DNA from: CAJCIT01 sp963771305
Lineage (GTDB): Bacteria; Acidobacteriota; Terriglobia; Bryobacterales; Bryobacteraceae
Assembly (NCBI GenBank): GCA_963771305.1
Contig: CAVYTS010000042.1
Span: 1 to 64,000, forward strand
Reading direction: 5' to 3'
Length of the DNA stretch: 64,000 bases
In this document: positions 17,670 through 27,561 of the stretch, piece after piece
Numbering within the stretch: the first letter of the stretch is position 1
How the letters are laid out: the number at the start of each line of letters is the position of its first letter
Translations under genes and position numbers: made by a program
Notes under the pieces: model-generated
Database searches by the model: none
Seen by the model: the letters and a program-made list of their open reading frames with translations, nothing else
What the model was told of the DNA's origin: nothing

Positions 17670-19170
17670 ATGTCTAGCTATATCGGCGCAGTTGACCAGG
17701 GAACTACCAGCACACGCTTCATCGTTTTCGATCGGGCGGGACGCATCGTGTCGGTGTCTCAGAAGGAGCACGAGCAGATCTATCCCAAGCCCGGTTGGGT
17801 AGAGCACGATCCGGAAGAGATCTGGCGCCGGACGCAGGAAGTGATGGAAACTGCCATGGCTCAGCGCGCGCTCCATGCGAAGGATATCGCTGCGATCGGC
17901 ATCACCAACCAGCGTGAGACCACTGTGGTGTGGAACCGCAAGACGGGCGATCCCGTGGCGAACGCACTAGTTTGGCAGGACACACGCGTGGCGTCGGAAG
18001 CGACGCACTTCGTGAAGACGGTGGGGCACGATCTGTTTCGCCAGAAGACCGGCTTACCGCTGACAACTTACTTCAGCGGGCTGAAGATTCGCTGGATCCT
18101 GGAGCATGTGCACGGCGCCCGGCGGCATGCCGAGGCGGGCGACTTGCTGTTCGGCAACATCGACACGTTCTTGGTCTGGAACCTGACCGGCGGCGTGAAT
18201 GGCGGTATCCACGTCACCGATGTCACCAATGCCAGCCGCACGCAGTTGATGAACCTGGAAACGCTGGAATGGGACGACGAAATCTTAAAGCACTTCGGTA
18301 TCCCCAAATCCATGCTGCCGCGGATCTGTTCCAGCAGCGAGGTCTACGGTACGGTTGCGGGGGGACCGCTGGCCGGCGTTCCTATCGCGGGCATCCTGGG
18401 TGACCAGCAGTCGGCGCTGGTCGGACAGGCTTGTTTCGAAGCCGGAGAGGCGAAGAACACGTACGGCACCGGCTGTTTCCTCCTGATGAATACGGCCGAT
18501 CGGCTGGTGCGCTCGGAACACGGTCTGCTGACCACCGCGGCCTACAAGTTCGGCAAAGCGCCGGTGCAGTATGCGCTGGAAGGCAGCGTGGCGATTGCCG
18601 GAGCGCTGGTGCAATGGCTGCGCGACAACCTCGGGCTGATCTCCAGCAGTACCGAAGTGGAAGTGCTGGCACGTAGTGTCAAGGACAACGGCGGCGTGTA
18701 CTTTGTGCCCGCGTTCTCCGGACTTTATGCGCCGTATTGGAAGGACAATGCCCGCGGCGTGATTGTTGGGTTGACGCGCTATGTCGGCAAGGCTCACATC
18801 GCGCGCGCGGTGCTGGAGGCGGTGGCCTATCAAACCCGGGAAGTGCTGGAGGCGATGGAGAAGGACTCAAAGATCGACCTGCAAGTGCTGCGCGTCGATG
18901 GCGGCATGGTTGTCAATGATGTGCTGATGCAGTTCCAGGCGGACATATTGAATCGCCCGGTGGTGCGGCCGGTCATTAAGGAAACCACGGCGCTAGGCGC
19001 CTGCTACGCAGCTGGCCTGGCTGTTGGTTACTTCACCGGCCTGGCCCGACTTGAAGGCGAAGTGGGAAGCGGATTACACCTGGACGCCGAATATGGATGA
19101 GGCGTCGAGGGAACAATACTACAAGACGTGGAAGAAGGCGGTGACGCGGTCGTTTGATTGGCTGGAGTAA
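17670..19170 (+). CDS. glpK: glycerol kinase
   Basis: A FGGY-family kinase that makes glycerol 3-phosphate from glycerol and ATP in the cytoplasm. The N-terminus has GAVDQGTTSTRFIVFDRAGR, the phosphate-binding loop. TNQRETTVVWNRKTG and WQDTR match glycerol-binding regions, and GILGDQQSALVGQACFEAGE and YALEGSVAIAGALVQWLRD are typical GlpK motifs. One extra C in CCC at 19045-19047 gives an early stop at 19100. Restoring it yields GLADLKAKWEADYTWTPNMD and ends SFDWLE at TAA 19168-19170, about 500 residues, the normal GlpK length. No glycerol facilitator or glpD is adjacent. Confidence 0.9.
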
Positions 19171-19215
19171 GTCCGCTTGCTGACGCGCGCGGTTCCGTGC
19201 TGGAGTAGTCTTCGC

Positions 19216-20689
19216 TTAGCGCATGGTTGCAACGGCCGGCGGCACAGCGGGAACGGCCGAGTCGCGAGCGGGCGGGTTGGAGCCGGTATGCAGCGTTGCC
19301 ATGAACGCCACCAGCGATTCCACTTCTGCGGGGTTTAGGTTCTTGCCGTAGGCTGGCATGTTGCCGCCGCCTTGGATGACTTGCCGGACAAGTTGGTCTC
19401 GGGTAAGCCGTGAGGCGACATCATCGAGGGCCGGGCCGCGCTCTCCACCGAGGCCGCCGAGGGAATGGCAATTGCGGCATTGCTTGGCTTGGAGTACGGC
19501 GGCGCCGCGCAGTTCTATAGGCGTTCGTCCTTTTACGAACTCCACCGGGACTGGATCAGCGGTCCACGCATTCATCTTGGGCGACCAGGGCGCGACATCC
19601 CCGAGGTAACAGAGAACGGTGATGATCAGCATGACCAGGATGACCGTAAGGACAGCGACGGGCCGCTTGCGAAAGCTCTTCTCTCCGGCTGGTGAGATGA
19701 ACGGCAGAGCGAAGAAGATGAGCAGCAGAATCCCGGGCACCACGAAGAGGACGAAGGTTTCCATCCAATCGGGCAGCAAGGCGAGGGCCGCATACAGGAA
19801 CAGGAAGTAGAAGTCGGGACGGGGAACCGTATCGACATGGGCCGGCGTGGGTGCGCCGGAAGGCCCGTGGGGACCGAATACGAGGGCGCAAGTAAGGATT
19901 GCCGACAATGATCAAAGCCGAGAAGATCAGGTCTTTGCCGATGGCGTGAGGCACAAACGCCACGCCTTCTTTGCGAATGATCTCGGCGTATTCAGCGTCG
20001 TAGGTCGCTTTGCTGATGGGCTTCCCGGGCGTTGGGTACTCGTTGATGCCCTTGCTGAGAACCAGGCGGAGGTGGATACTGACCAGCGCAATGATGAAGC
20101 CGGGAATCATGAACACGTGCAGGGTGAAAAAGCGGGACAGCGTTTCACCGGCGATAATTGGCCCGCCTAACATCAGGTGAACCATGTTGCCGCCGATGAG
20201 GGGTAATCGGCCCATGATGGAAGCGCCGATGCCGAGGCCCCAGTAGGCGTCTTCATCCCAACGCAGAACTTGCCCGTGAAGGCCATGCCGAGGGTGAGTA
20301 GCAGCAGGACGATGCCGCTGATCCAGGTCATCTCTCGCGGGTACTTGTAAGCGCCAAAGAGGAACACCTGAATCATGTGCAGCGTCATGATGGCGACCAT
20401 GAAGTTCGATCCCCAATAGTGGATGCCGCGCAAGAAGCCAGCCCAGGGTCTGCTCTTGATTCAGATACTGCAGGCTGGTCCAGGCTTCGTTGGTGGAGGG
20501 AACGTAAACAAAGGCCAGGCAGGTGCCCGTGATGATCTGGATGACGAAGCAGAGCAGGGTAGCGCTGCCGAACACATAGAACCAGCTGCCGGCGCTGGCC
20601 GGGACATGGTGGCCGGCTGTGGATTCGAAGAGCTTCGTGATGTGGAGCCGATCGTCGACCCAAAGCGCAATTGACCGGAGCGTGTTCAT
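19216..20689 (-). CDS. cytochrome b/b6-subunit IV fusion with C-terminal cytochrome c domain, frameshifted
   Basis: Pieces in three frames join to about 490 residues. The N-terminal cytochrome b part has GSWFYVFGSATLLCFVIQII, FLRGIHYWGSNFMVAIMTLH, MAFTG-QVLRWDEDAYWG and LSRFFTLHVFMIPGFIIALV (haem histidines). A subunit IV-like part has RPDFYFLFLYAALALLPDWM. A C-terminal c-type domain has KQCRNCHSLGG and a later NMPAYGKNLNP Met ligand. It oxidises quinol in a bc complex. Frame breaks lie near 20434-20440 (extra C in TGGCTTC), 20267-20275 and 19893-19914. All catalytic motifs are present if the breaks are repaired. Last gene of the respiratory operon, 12 bp after the Rieske gene. Confidence 0.85.
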
Positions 20690-20701
20690 AAGGGTTCCTG
20701 T

Positions 20702-21251
20702 TTAAACGGGATTAGCGAGCGTGGGCATTTCTCCGCCCTTGACGAACACTTCGCCGTTCTCGACCTTGTAGTGGTATTCAAAGAGTCCGCGCGGTGGCGG
20801 GCCGGAGGCTCGGGAGCCGTCTGAGTAGTAAACGCCTCCATGGCAAGGGCACATGAAGAGGCCCGATTCCTCGAACCAGCGGACGGGGCAGCCGAGGTGG
20901 GCGCAGTTCACCGCGAACACCTTGAACTTCTGGTCAGGCAATTGGCGCACGTAGCAGGGGATGTCGGCGGTTTCACCGTCCCAGGGACGAGTGAACGGGT
21001 TGCGGAAGACGGTCAGCTTGGTTTGGTTTACGGGAAACTTGTCGAGAGTTCCCAGCGAGATCCAGCTGTTGCCAAGGTGCTTGTGGAAGAAGCTGGAGAA
21101 CACGAACCCGATCAGCGGCAAGCCGAGGAGTAAGCCGCCGATGGCATTCAAGGCCATGCCAGCCTTGAAGAGCAGATTGCGGCGGGTCGGCGCGGGCGGC
21201 GTGGGGCTCGGCTTCCGGTGAGCCGAGTACGGGAGGAAGTGTCGGGTTCAT
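20702..21251 (-). CDS. Rieske [2Fe-2S] protein of the bc complex
   Basis: The C-terminal domain has CAHLGCPVRW and MCPCHGGVYY, the two Cys/His pairs that bind the Rieske cluster, followed by PPPRGLFEYHYKV. A single membrane anchor lies near the N-terminus (NAIGGLLLGLPLIGFVFSSF). The start at 21251 overlaps the cytochrome c stop (ATGA). From this start the first residues MNPTLPPVLGS need a one-base shift near 21210 to enter the frame of PTRRNLLFKAGMALN, a Tat-like RR-containing signal typical of Rieske proteins. Without the repair, translation would begin at 21157 and lose the RR motif. Confidence 0.85.
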
Positions 21252-22007
21252 GGCTTAGGCTCCTTGGCAGCCGTCGCTGTAACGGGCGCCGGCAAAGAGG
21301 CGGTTGCTGGTGGAACGTTGGAGTAAGCCGGCCGTTGAGACGCCAGCCACGCAACGACGTCTGAGATTTCCTGATTGCTCATGGTGTGGTTTGGGATGCG
21401 GTTGCGCCAATCGGGCATGCCGAGATCGGACCGGCCGATGATGGCCGTGGTGCGCAGGCTCTGATTGCTAACCAGCGCCAGGTAAGCGGGATTTGCGATG
21501 GCGCCGCGCGAGCGATTTGCCGTTGCCGATGCCGTGGCAATGGGCGCAATACAGCAGGTATGTGTTGTGGCCGCGATCCGGATCGCCGGGCTGAAGACCC
21601 GCGGCAATGGAATCGGCCTCGCTGTACGGAGGCAGCGCGGCGCCATGCAGGTCAACCGGCGTGCCCCAAGTCTTCTCGATGCCATCCACCAACGTATCGA
21701 TCTGTTTGTCGGAGAGCGGACCGCCCAGCGCAGCGGAGAAGACCGGCATGGGCGTGCCGTGGCGTCCTTCTGCGATGACCTTGCGAATGGCCTGCGGGGT
21801 GGCCAGCTTCAGGTACAGTGGATCACTGATGTGAGGCGCGGGGCCGAAGCCACCATTCTCGCCGTGGCATCCCTGGCAATTCTGAGCAAAAAGATCTTTA
21901 AAATCGCCGATCTCTTCCGGCTCGAGTGGGGCAGGTTTGGGCTTGCCACATCCAGCCAAGAGCGCGATTGAGGAAACGGCGAGCACTGCCGGCAATAGCC
22001 TTCTCAT
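21248..22007 (-). CDS. dihaem cytochrome c lipoprotein, frameshifted
   Basis: The N-terminus MRRLLPAVLAVSSIALLAGC is a lipoprotein signal with lipobox LAGC (Cys 20). Two c-type haem sites follow: NCQGCHGENG and YCAHCHGIGNG, each in a cytochrome c domain. A frame break near 21505 separates HGIGNGKSLA from GAIANPAYLALVSNQSL; the second domain ends WLASQRPAYS plus an Ala/Pro tail at 21248. Restored length is about 253 residues. It starts within the stop of the upstream membrane protein gene and overlaps the Rieske start, so it is tightly coupled in the operon. It likely shuttles electrons between bc complex and oxidase. Confidence 0.85.
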
Positions 22008-22916
22008 TGCTCTTTCGGATCCTCCCCAGGTTTGCCCGAGCCTTCGTCACCGTGGCCGGGCGGACGCATGCCCCCGGCCGCAACGGAAGCGCGATACGCG
22101 AATGGCCAGGTCTGCATGGTGTCGACCCGCTGCGTGCGAAACACAACGAAGCCACGCTACCAGGCCGAAACCGAGCTGGCAGACGATAAACCAGGGCCAA
22201 TTGATCCGCGAGTTCAGTGCGGGGTTGACGAGTTCGAGGCTGGCGGCAACGATGCCGGTCCAGAAGAGTGGTGCGATGATGCCGGCCCAGAGGGGCGCTT
22301 TCCTCGGGAACATCGGCAGTGAGACGGCATACAGCATGCCAACCAGCAGTGAGATGACGCCGTGACCGACGAAGGCGATGCCGAATGCCATTCCGTTGAA
22401 GGCCTTCAACTGCTCCAAACTGGCGTTGGCCATTGATGGGATAGCGCCAGCCGCCAGCAGGTTGATGGGATACCAGATGCTGCCTTCAGCAAACTGGCCG
22501 TACAGACAGGCCAGGACAGCCATGGCCGCGCCGCCGGCGAGCCCGCCTTTGATGCCGGACGAATACGGATGAATCTCCTCAGGTATCCTGACCCGGTGTT
22601 GTTGCTCTCCAGCTTTCAGGTGCACCACACTCCGCGTGCTGGTGCGTATGGGCGATGCCCGCAAAGCGTGCGCGCGCAGCGGCACGATCTCGTGTTCTTC
22701 ATGCGGGATGACGTTATGCCACCAGCCGTAGCCGGCGCGAATGAAGATGATCAGGCCAACTATGCTGACCGTGATCTGCGTGACGAGACCAGCCATTACT
22801 AGCGTGAGCCCGAAGGCAAACACCATGGGCCAAAACGTGGGCGCAGGCAGTTGCACGCCGTCGCCGGCTTGATGCGGATCCGGATTGTGATGATTCGATT
22901 CAGCGTCCAATGACAT
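22004..22916 (-). CDS. multi-pass membrane protein of the bc-caa3 operon, frameshifted at the C-terminus
   Basis: About 300 residues: a short His/Asp-rich N-terminus, two adjacent helices (TFWPMVFAFGLTLVMAGLVT, then TVSIVGLIIFIRAGYGWWHN), a cytoplasmic or periplasmic loop with HEEHEIVPL, then four more helices in the second half. The first part resembles the small subunit IV-like proteins coded after ctaE in caa3 operons; the second half I do not recognise. At 22148-22154 an extra C in TGGCTTC shifts the frame; repaired, it reads WFVVFRTQRVDTMQTWPFAY and ends GKPGEDPKEQ at 22004. The start overlaps the ctaE end by 17 nt. Confidence 0.65.
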
Positions 22917-23487
22917 AGACCACCGTGAAAACGATTATCCAGATGGCATCCACGAAATGCCAGTACCAGGAGAGAAACTTGACGCGCCGCAGCTGCGTGG
23001 CGATGGGAAAGCCCGCCAGTGTGACAAAAAGCGTTAGCAGCAGGAAGGACATGCCGACGATTACGTGGCTGGCATGGAGGCCAACCAACGAGTAAAAGGT
23101 GGATCCAAACAGGTTGGTTGAGATGGTGAAGTGCTTATTGACGATGAAGTCGTGCCACTCAAGCCCCGTTTGGCGGAGGAACTCGAGGCCGAGCAAGATG
23201 GTGATGGTCCACCATAGTTTGAACTTGCCCATCTGCTTGTGTTCCAGAGCGTGTTCGGCAAACACGATGGTGCCGCTGCTGGAAAGCAGGCAGAAGCTCG
23301 CCCACCATGGATATTCGAGAAGGTCTTTCGGATACGGCCCATTCAGGCTTTTGCCGATGTAGAAGAGGTAGGCGACTACGAAAATGGTGAACAGCGCGGA
23401 CTCAGTGGTGATGAGGCAGATGATGCCCATCGTTCCGCGGTCTGGCAGTTTCCAGGTTGGGGTTGCCGGTAATGAGGCTGTGGCCAT
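22900..23487 (-). CDS. ctaE: cytochrome c oxidase subunit III
   Basis: A 195-residue, five-helix form of subunit III, as in caa3/ba-type operons (the long form has seven helices). Motifs: GTMGIICLITTESALFTIFV, WWASFCLLSSSGTIVFAEHA, GLHASHVIVGMSFLLLTLFV and the C-terminal LSWYWHFVDAIWIIVFTVVY, where WHFVDxxWIxxFxxxY is diagnostic. Subunit III stabilises the catalytic core and its proton input. It lies between ctaD and the unknown membrane protein gene. Intact frame. Confidence 0.95.
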   Translation of the reverse strand: MATASLPATPTWKLPDRGTMGIICLITTESALFTIFVVAYLFYIGKSLNGPYPKDLLEYPWWASFCLLSSSGTIVFAEHALEHKQMGKFKLWWTITILLGLEFLRQTGLEWHDFIVNKHFTISTNLFGSTFYSLVGLHASHVIVGMSFLLLTLFVTLAGFPIATQLRRVKFLSWYWHFVDAIWIIVFTVVYVIGR

Positions 23488-23536
23488 CGGTCGCTACTCG
23501 TTTTCCTTCCTGTGACGTTAGTGCTGCGCGGAAACG

Positions 23537-25218
23537 TTACTCATACTTCCAGTCCGGGTCTTCGGGATGCTTGAGGTCCCATAAGGGCCGGCTGCTCCGG
23601 ATTTCCGGGACCTCTTCGAAGTTGTACTCCGGAGGGGGCGACGTGGTCGCCCACTCCAAAGTCCAGGCATCCCATGGATCATCACCCGCTTTGCTTGGCC
23701 TTCCACAGCGTCCAAATGATGTTCACCACGAAGAGCGCTACGCCAAGGGCCTGCAGGGGAACGCCGAGCGTCGAGATCATGTTCATGGTGTCCCACCCAC
23801 GGCCCAGCTTCATAGGTATAAATTCGACGGGGCATTCCCAGGATCCCGAGGAAGTGCTGCGGGATGAACGTCATGTTGAACCCAATGGCAAACAGCCAAA
23901 AATGCCATCTGCCTATCGTTTCGTTGAGGCACTTTCCTGACACCTTTGGGAACCAGTAATACATCCCTGCGAAGAGGGCGAAGATGAGCCCCCCGATCAG
24001 TACAAAGTGGAAGTGGCCGACCACGAAATAAGAATCGGTGAGCTGCCAATCGAAGGGAGCAATGGCCAGCATGATTCCTGTGAGTCCGGCAACCAGGAAC
24101 TGGAATAGAAAGCCGCAGCAGAATAGGAGCGGCGTTTCCATGCGCAGCTTTCCGCCGTACATGGTGGCCAACCAGTTGAAGATTTTAATCCCGGTGGGAA
24201 CGCCCACCAACATGGTGGACGCTGCGAAGAACGTGTTGCCCATGGAGGTCATGCCAACCGCGAACATATGGTGCGCCCACACGCCAAGGCTGATAAAGCC
24301 AATGGCAACGGTCGCGCCAATCATAGCCGGGCGGCCAAAAATCGGTTTGCGGGAGAAGACCGGGATTACTTCAGAGATGCATGCGAAACCGGGGAAGATA
24401 AGGATGTAGACTTCGGGGTGTCCGAAAATCCAGAAGAAGTGTTGCCATAGGACAGCCGAGCCGCCGGCTTGCGTATCGAAGAATGTCGATCCAAGGAAGC
24501 GGTCCAGCAAGAGCATGATCTGGCAGGCCGACAGGGGCGGAAGCGCCACCAGAACCATCCAGGCATCGACGAACATCATCCAAACGAATAGCGGCATTCG
24601 TCCCAAGGTCATTCCGGGAGCGCGCATCGAGAGCGTGGTGACAATGACGTTCAGGGCGCTGACGATACTGCCAATTCCCGTGAGCAGGATGCCCAGTATC
24701 CAGTAGTCGGTGCTCGACCCGCGTGAAAAAGCACGACCTGTTAGTGGAGCGTAGGCGAACCAACCAACATCGGGTGCGGAGCCCGCGCCGTAGAGGCCAT
24801 CGCCTCCTAGATAGCTGAAATACAGCAGCAGGGCGCCAAACAGGAAAATCCAGAAGCCGAACGCGTTGAGCCTGGGGAAAGCCATGTCCCGGGCACCGAT
24901 CATGAGCGGCACTAGATAGTTCGCAAACCCGGCCAGGATGGGCATGCCGACCAGGAAGACCATGGTGGTGCCGTGCATGGTGAACAGGCGGTTGAAAGTC
25001 CGGGGGTCAACGAAATGATTGTTCGGGATCGCGAGCTGAATTCGCATGACGGTCGCCATCAGGCCCGCGACCACCAAAAACAGCAACGCCGAGACGACGT
25101 ACATTATGCCGAGTTTCTTGTGGTCGACCGTTGCGATCCATTCAGAAACGACCGTGGATAGCGAGAACTCCTTCCGCTGCGGGATTGGTCTGTCGAGTGG
25201 ATAATCTAGCGTCGCCAT
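23537..25218 (-). CDS. ctaD: cytochrome c oxidase subunit I, two frame breaks near the C-terminus
   Basis: The catalytic haem-copper subunit. The N-terminal TVDHKKLGIMYVVSALLFLV and TMHGTTMVFLVGMPILAG contain the low-spin haem His. GHPEVYILIFPGFACIS carries the His-Tyr crosslinked CuB ligand pair, WAHHMFAVGM the other CuB histidines, and VVGHFHFVLIGGLIFALFAG the haem a and a3 histidines. After RRIYTYEAG an extra G (CCC at 23803-23805) and then an extra A (23690-23692) break the frame. Repaired, it reads RGWDTMNMISTLGVPLQALG then AGDDPWDAWTLEWATTSPPP, a standard CtaD tail, and ends PDWKYE at 23537-23539; 559 residues. Confidence 0.95.
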
Positions 25219-25227
25219 CCAGGTCTC

Positions 25228-26247
25228 CTATTTCAGCGTCTCGAGATACGAGACGATCTGGTCCACTTCCTGGTCGGAAAGCTGCATCGCCGGCATCAGG
25301 CTGCCGGGCTTGGCTTGGTCCGGATCATGGATCCAGGCTCGCAAGTGCTCAGGTGTGTTGGTGAGCGCCCCGGATGCGATCACTTGCCGGCTCATGATGT
25401 GAGTCAAGTCGGGTCCGAAGGCCCCGGCCGCGACTGTCCCGCGAATGGCATGGCAGTTGACGCATGAGAGTGACTCAAAGGTGGCGCGGCCCTGCGCGAC
25501 AGATGGGTCGTTCACGGCCGGCTTCTTCTCGTTGGCGACCCACGCTTCAAACTCGGCCTTCGGGTGGACCACAACGCGTATCAGCATGTTGGCGTGCTGC
25601 GTGCCGCAATACTCGGCGCAGTTGCCGAAATAGACGCCCGTTTCGCGCGGGTCGATCCACATCTTGTTATCCCGGTTTGGAATGACATCGGTTTTGCCGG
25701 CGAGTTGGGGTATCCAGAAACTGTGAATCACATCCACGGACTGGAGAGTTAGTACCGTGGGCAATCCTCCGTCGGCGGAGCTTACCGGGACGTGCAATTC
25801 GTTGGCGGTTACAATGCCGAGATCCGGGTAGCGGAGTTCCCACCACCATTGGTGTCCAATCACGGTGGCGTGAATGGCGTCGGCCGGGAATCCCTTATTC
25901 TGCACGGCCGAAACGACGCGGGCCGTGACCATAATCAGGACGAAAACGATCAGCAGTGGAATGACGGTCCAGGCGATTTCAATCTGGTTACTGCCGTAAA
26001 CCTGAGGTGGCTCCGCGGTGTCGTCGCCCGGCCGGCGGCGGAACTTGAAGATGATATAGACAAGCAGCCCGGCCACAATGACGAAAATGGCTCCGCAAAT
26101 CAGGAGCGAGAGAACCGCCATCTTGACCACTTCATCCGCAGGCGTAGCCAGCGGGTTGAACATGTTGGCGATGCGCTTCTCTTCCAGGCCAAAAGCCATT
26201 GCCGGGGTCAACAACGTTGCCGCAAGCTTCAATGGACGGATATTCAT
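25228..26247 (-). CDS. ctaC: cytochrome c oxidase subunit II with fused cytochrome c (caa3 type)
   Basis: A 339-residue subunit with a signal peptide and two membrane helices (about 40-70 and 95-115). The CuA domain has GHQWWWELRYPD, DVIHSFWIPQLAGKTDVIPN and NCAEYCGTQHANM (CuA Cys, Glu, Cys, His, Met). A C-terminal cytochrome c domain contains SCVNCHAIRG and a late Met (LMPAMQL). The fused haem c defines the caa3 class, which receives electrons from a membrane-bound cytochrome. It is the first gene of the operon; 293 bp separate it from the divergent oxidoreductase gene. Intact frame. Confidence 0.95.
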   Translation of the reverse strand: MNIRPLKLAATLLTPAMAFGLEEKRIANMFNPLATPADEVVKMAVLSLLICGAIFVIVAGLLVYIIFKFRRRPGDDTAEPPQVYGSNQIEIAWTVIPLLIVFVLIMVTARVVSAVQNKGFPADAIHATVIGHQWWWELRYPDLGIVTANELHVPVSSADGGLPTVLTLQSVDVIHSFWIPQLAGKTDVIPNRDNKMWIDPRETGVYFGNCAEYCGTQHANMLIRVVVHPKAEFEAWVANEKKPAVNDPSVAQGRATFESLSCVNCHAIRGTVAAGAFGPDLTHIMSRQVIASGALTNTPEHLRAWIHDPDQAKPGSLMPAMQLSDQEVDQIVSYLETLK

Positions 26248-26540
26248 GAGATTTCCTGAACCCAGGCGGCCGGAGGCTCACTCCAAACCGGCCCAGGACA
26301 GCCGGACCTGCGTTCCCCCGTGTCGAAAGCCAACTCGGACCAATGTACTACTTCCTCTGCAGTGCGCGCTATTACCGTTTTCTCATTAGACGCCGAACGG
26401 CTTTGGGGGTCAAGTGAAAGTGCTGCGACGGGATTGCGTTTGTCCGGCCGCTCCCCGGTCACAGCCTCGTTGGCTTGGTTGGCCCAGCTACGTTGGGCTA
26501 GGTCACATGGGTTCCTTTAGTTGTAGGAGACTGAAGTCTT

Positions 26541-27561
26541 ATGCCAAACGCCATTCGATGGGGAGTTTTGGGAGTTGCAAATATCGCGGTGAAAAAGGTG
26601 ATTCCCGCCATGCAGAAGGGTCGCCTCACGCAGGTTTCAGCCATTGCTTCGCGGGATCTGGATAAGGCCCGTGAAGCCGCGCGTCAATTGGCGATTCCGA
26701 AGGCCTACGGCAGCTATGAGGACCTGCTCGCGGATCCCGACATCGACGCGATTTACAACCCGCTGCCCAATCATTTGCATGTGCCGTGGTCGGTCAAGGC
26801 GGCTGAGGCAGGCAAGCACGTTCTATGCGAAAAGCCGATTGCGCTATCCGCCGTGGAGACCCGAACGCTCATTCGACGCTCGAGACACGGCCGGTGTGGT
26901 GATTGGCGAGGCATTCATGGTGAAGACCCATCCGCAGTGGCTCCGTGCGCGGCAGATTGTCCGGTCGGGCGAACTTGGCGAACTCCGCAGCATCGTGGCA
27001 GTCTTTAGCTACTTCAATCGGGATCCGGCCAATGTCCGCAACGTCCCGGCGTACGGTGGAGGCGGCCTGATGGATGTGGGTTGCTACCCGATTACGATGT
27101 CGCGTTTCATCTTCGAGAGAGAACCTATGCGAGTCTCGGGGTTGGTGAACTACGACCCGGAGATGGGCACGGACTATCTGGCCTCGGCCATTCTTGACTT
27201 TGGCTCCGGTGAAGCGCTGTTCACCTGCAGCACGCAATTGGTGCCGTACCAGACCTTCCAGGTTTTCGGGACAAAGGGCCGCGTGCAGATTGAGATCCCG
27301 TTTAATGCACCGCCCGACAGGCCATGCCGGATCTTTGTCGACAACGGCAAGGACCTGTTTGGCGGGGGGATGCGCACGGAAGAACTCCCGGTCTGCGACC
27401 AGTACACGATTCAAGGCGATGCCTTCGCCCAGGCGATTTTGGAAGGCACGCAGGTGCCAGTGCCTCTGGAGGATGCGTTCCGGAATATGACCGTTATTGA
27501 CGCCGTATTCAAGGCAGGCCGAAGTGGAAAGTGGGAAACACCGGCTAAGGAGGACAGATGA
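26541..27561 (+). CDS. Gfo/Idh/MocA family oxidoreductase, frameshifted
   Basis: An NAD(P)-dependent sugar or inositol oxidoreductase. The N-terminus MPNAIRWGVLGVANIAVKKV is a Rossmann nucleotide-binding segment. DAIYNPLPNHLHVPWSVKAA and GKHVLCEKPIALS include the conserved EKP lysine. Near 26865-26880 the frame breaks; the second part continues TAGVVIGEAFMVKTHPQWLR and GGGLMDVGCYPITMSRFIF, where the GGxLxDxGxY motif places the catalytic residues, and ends KWETPAKEDR. Joined length is about 340 residues, normal for the family. The stop overlaps the DUF1080 gene start (ATGA), so the two act together, perhaps on a glycoside-derived sugar. Confidence 0.85.
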
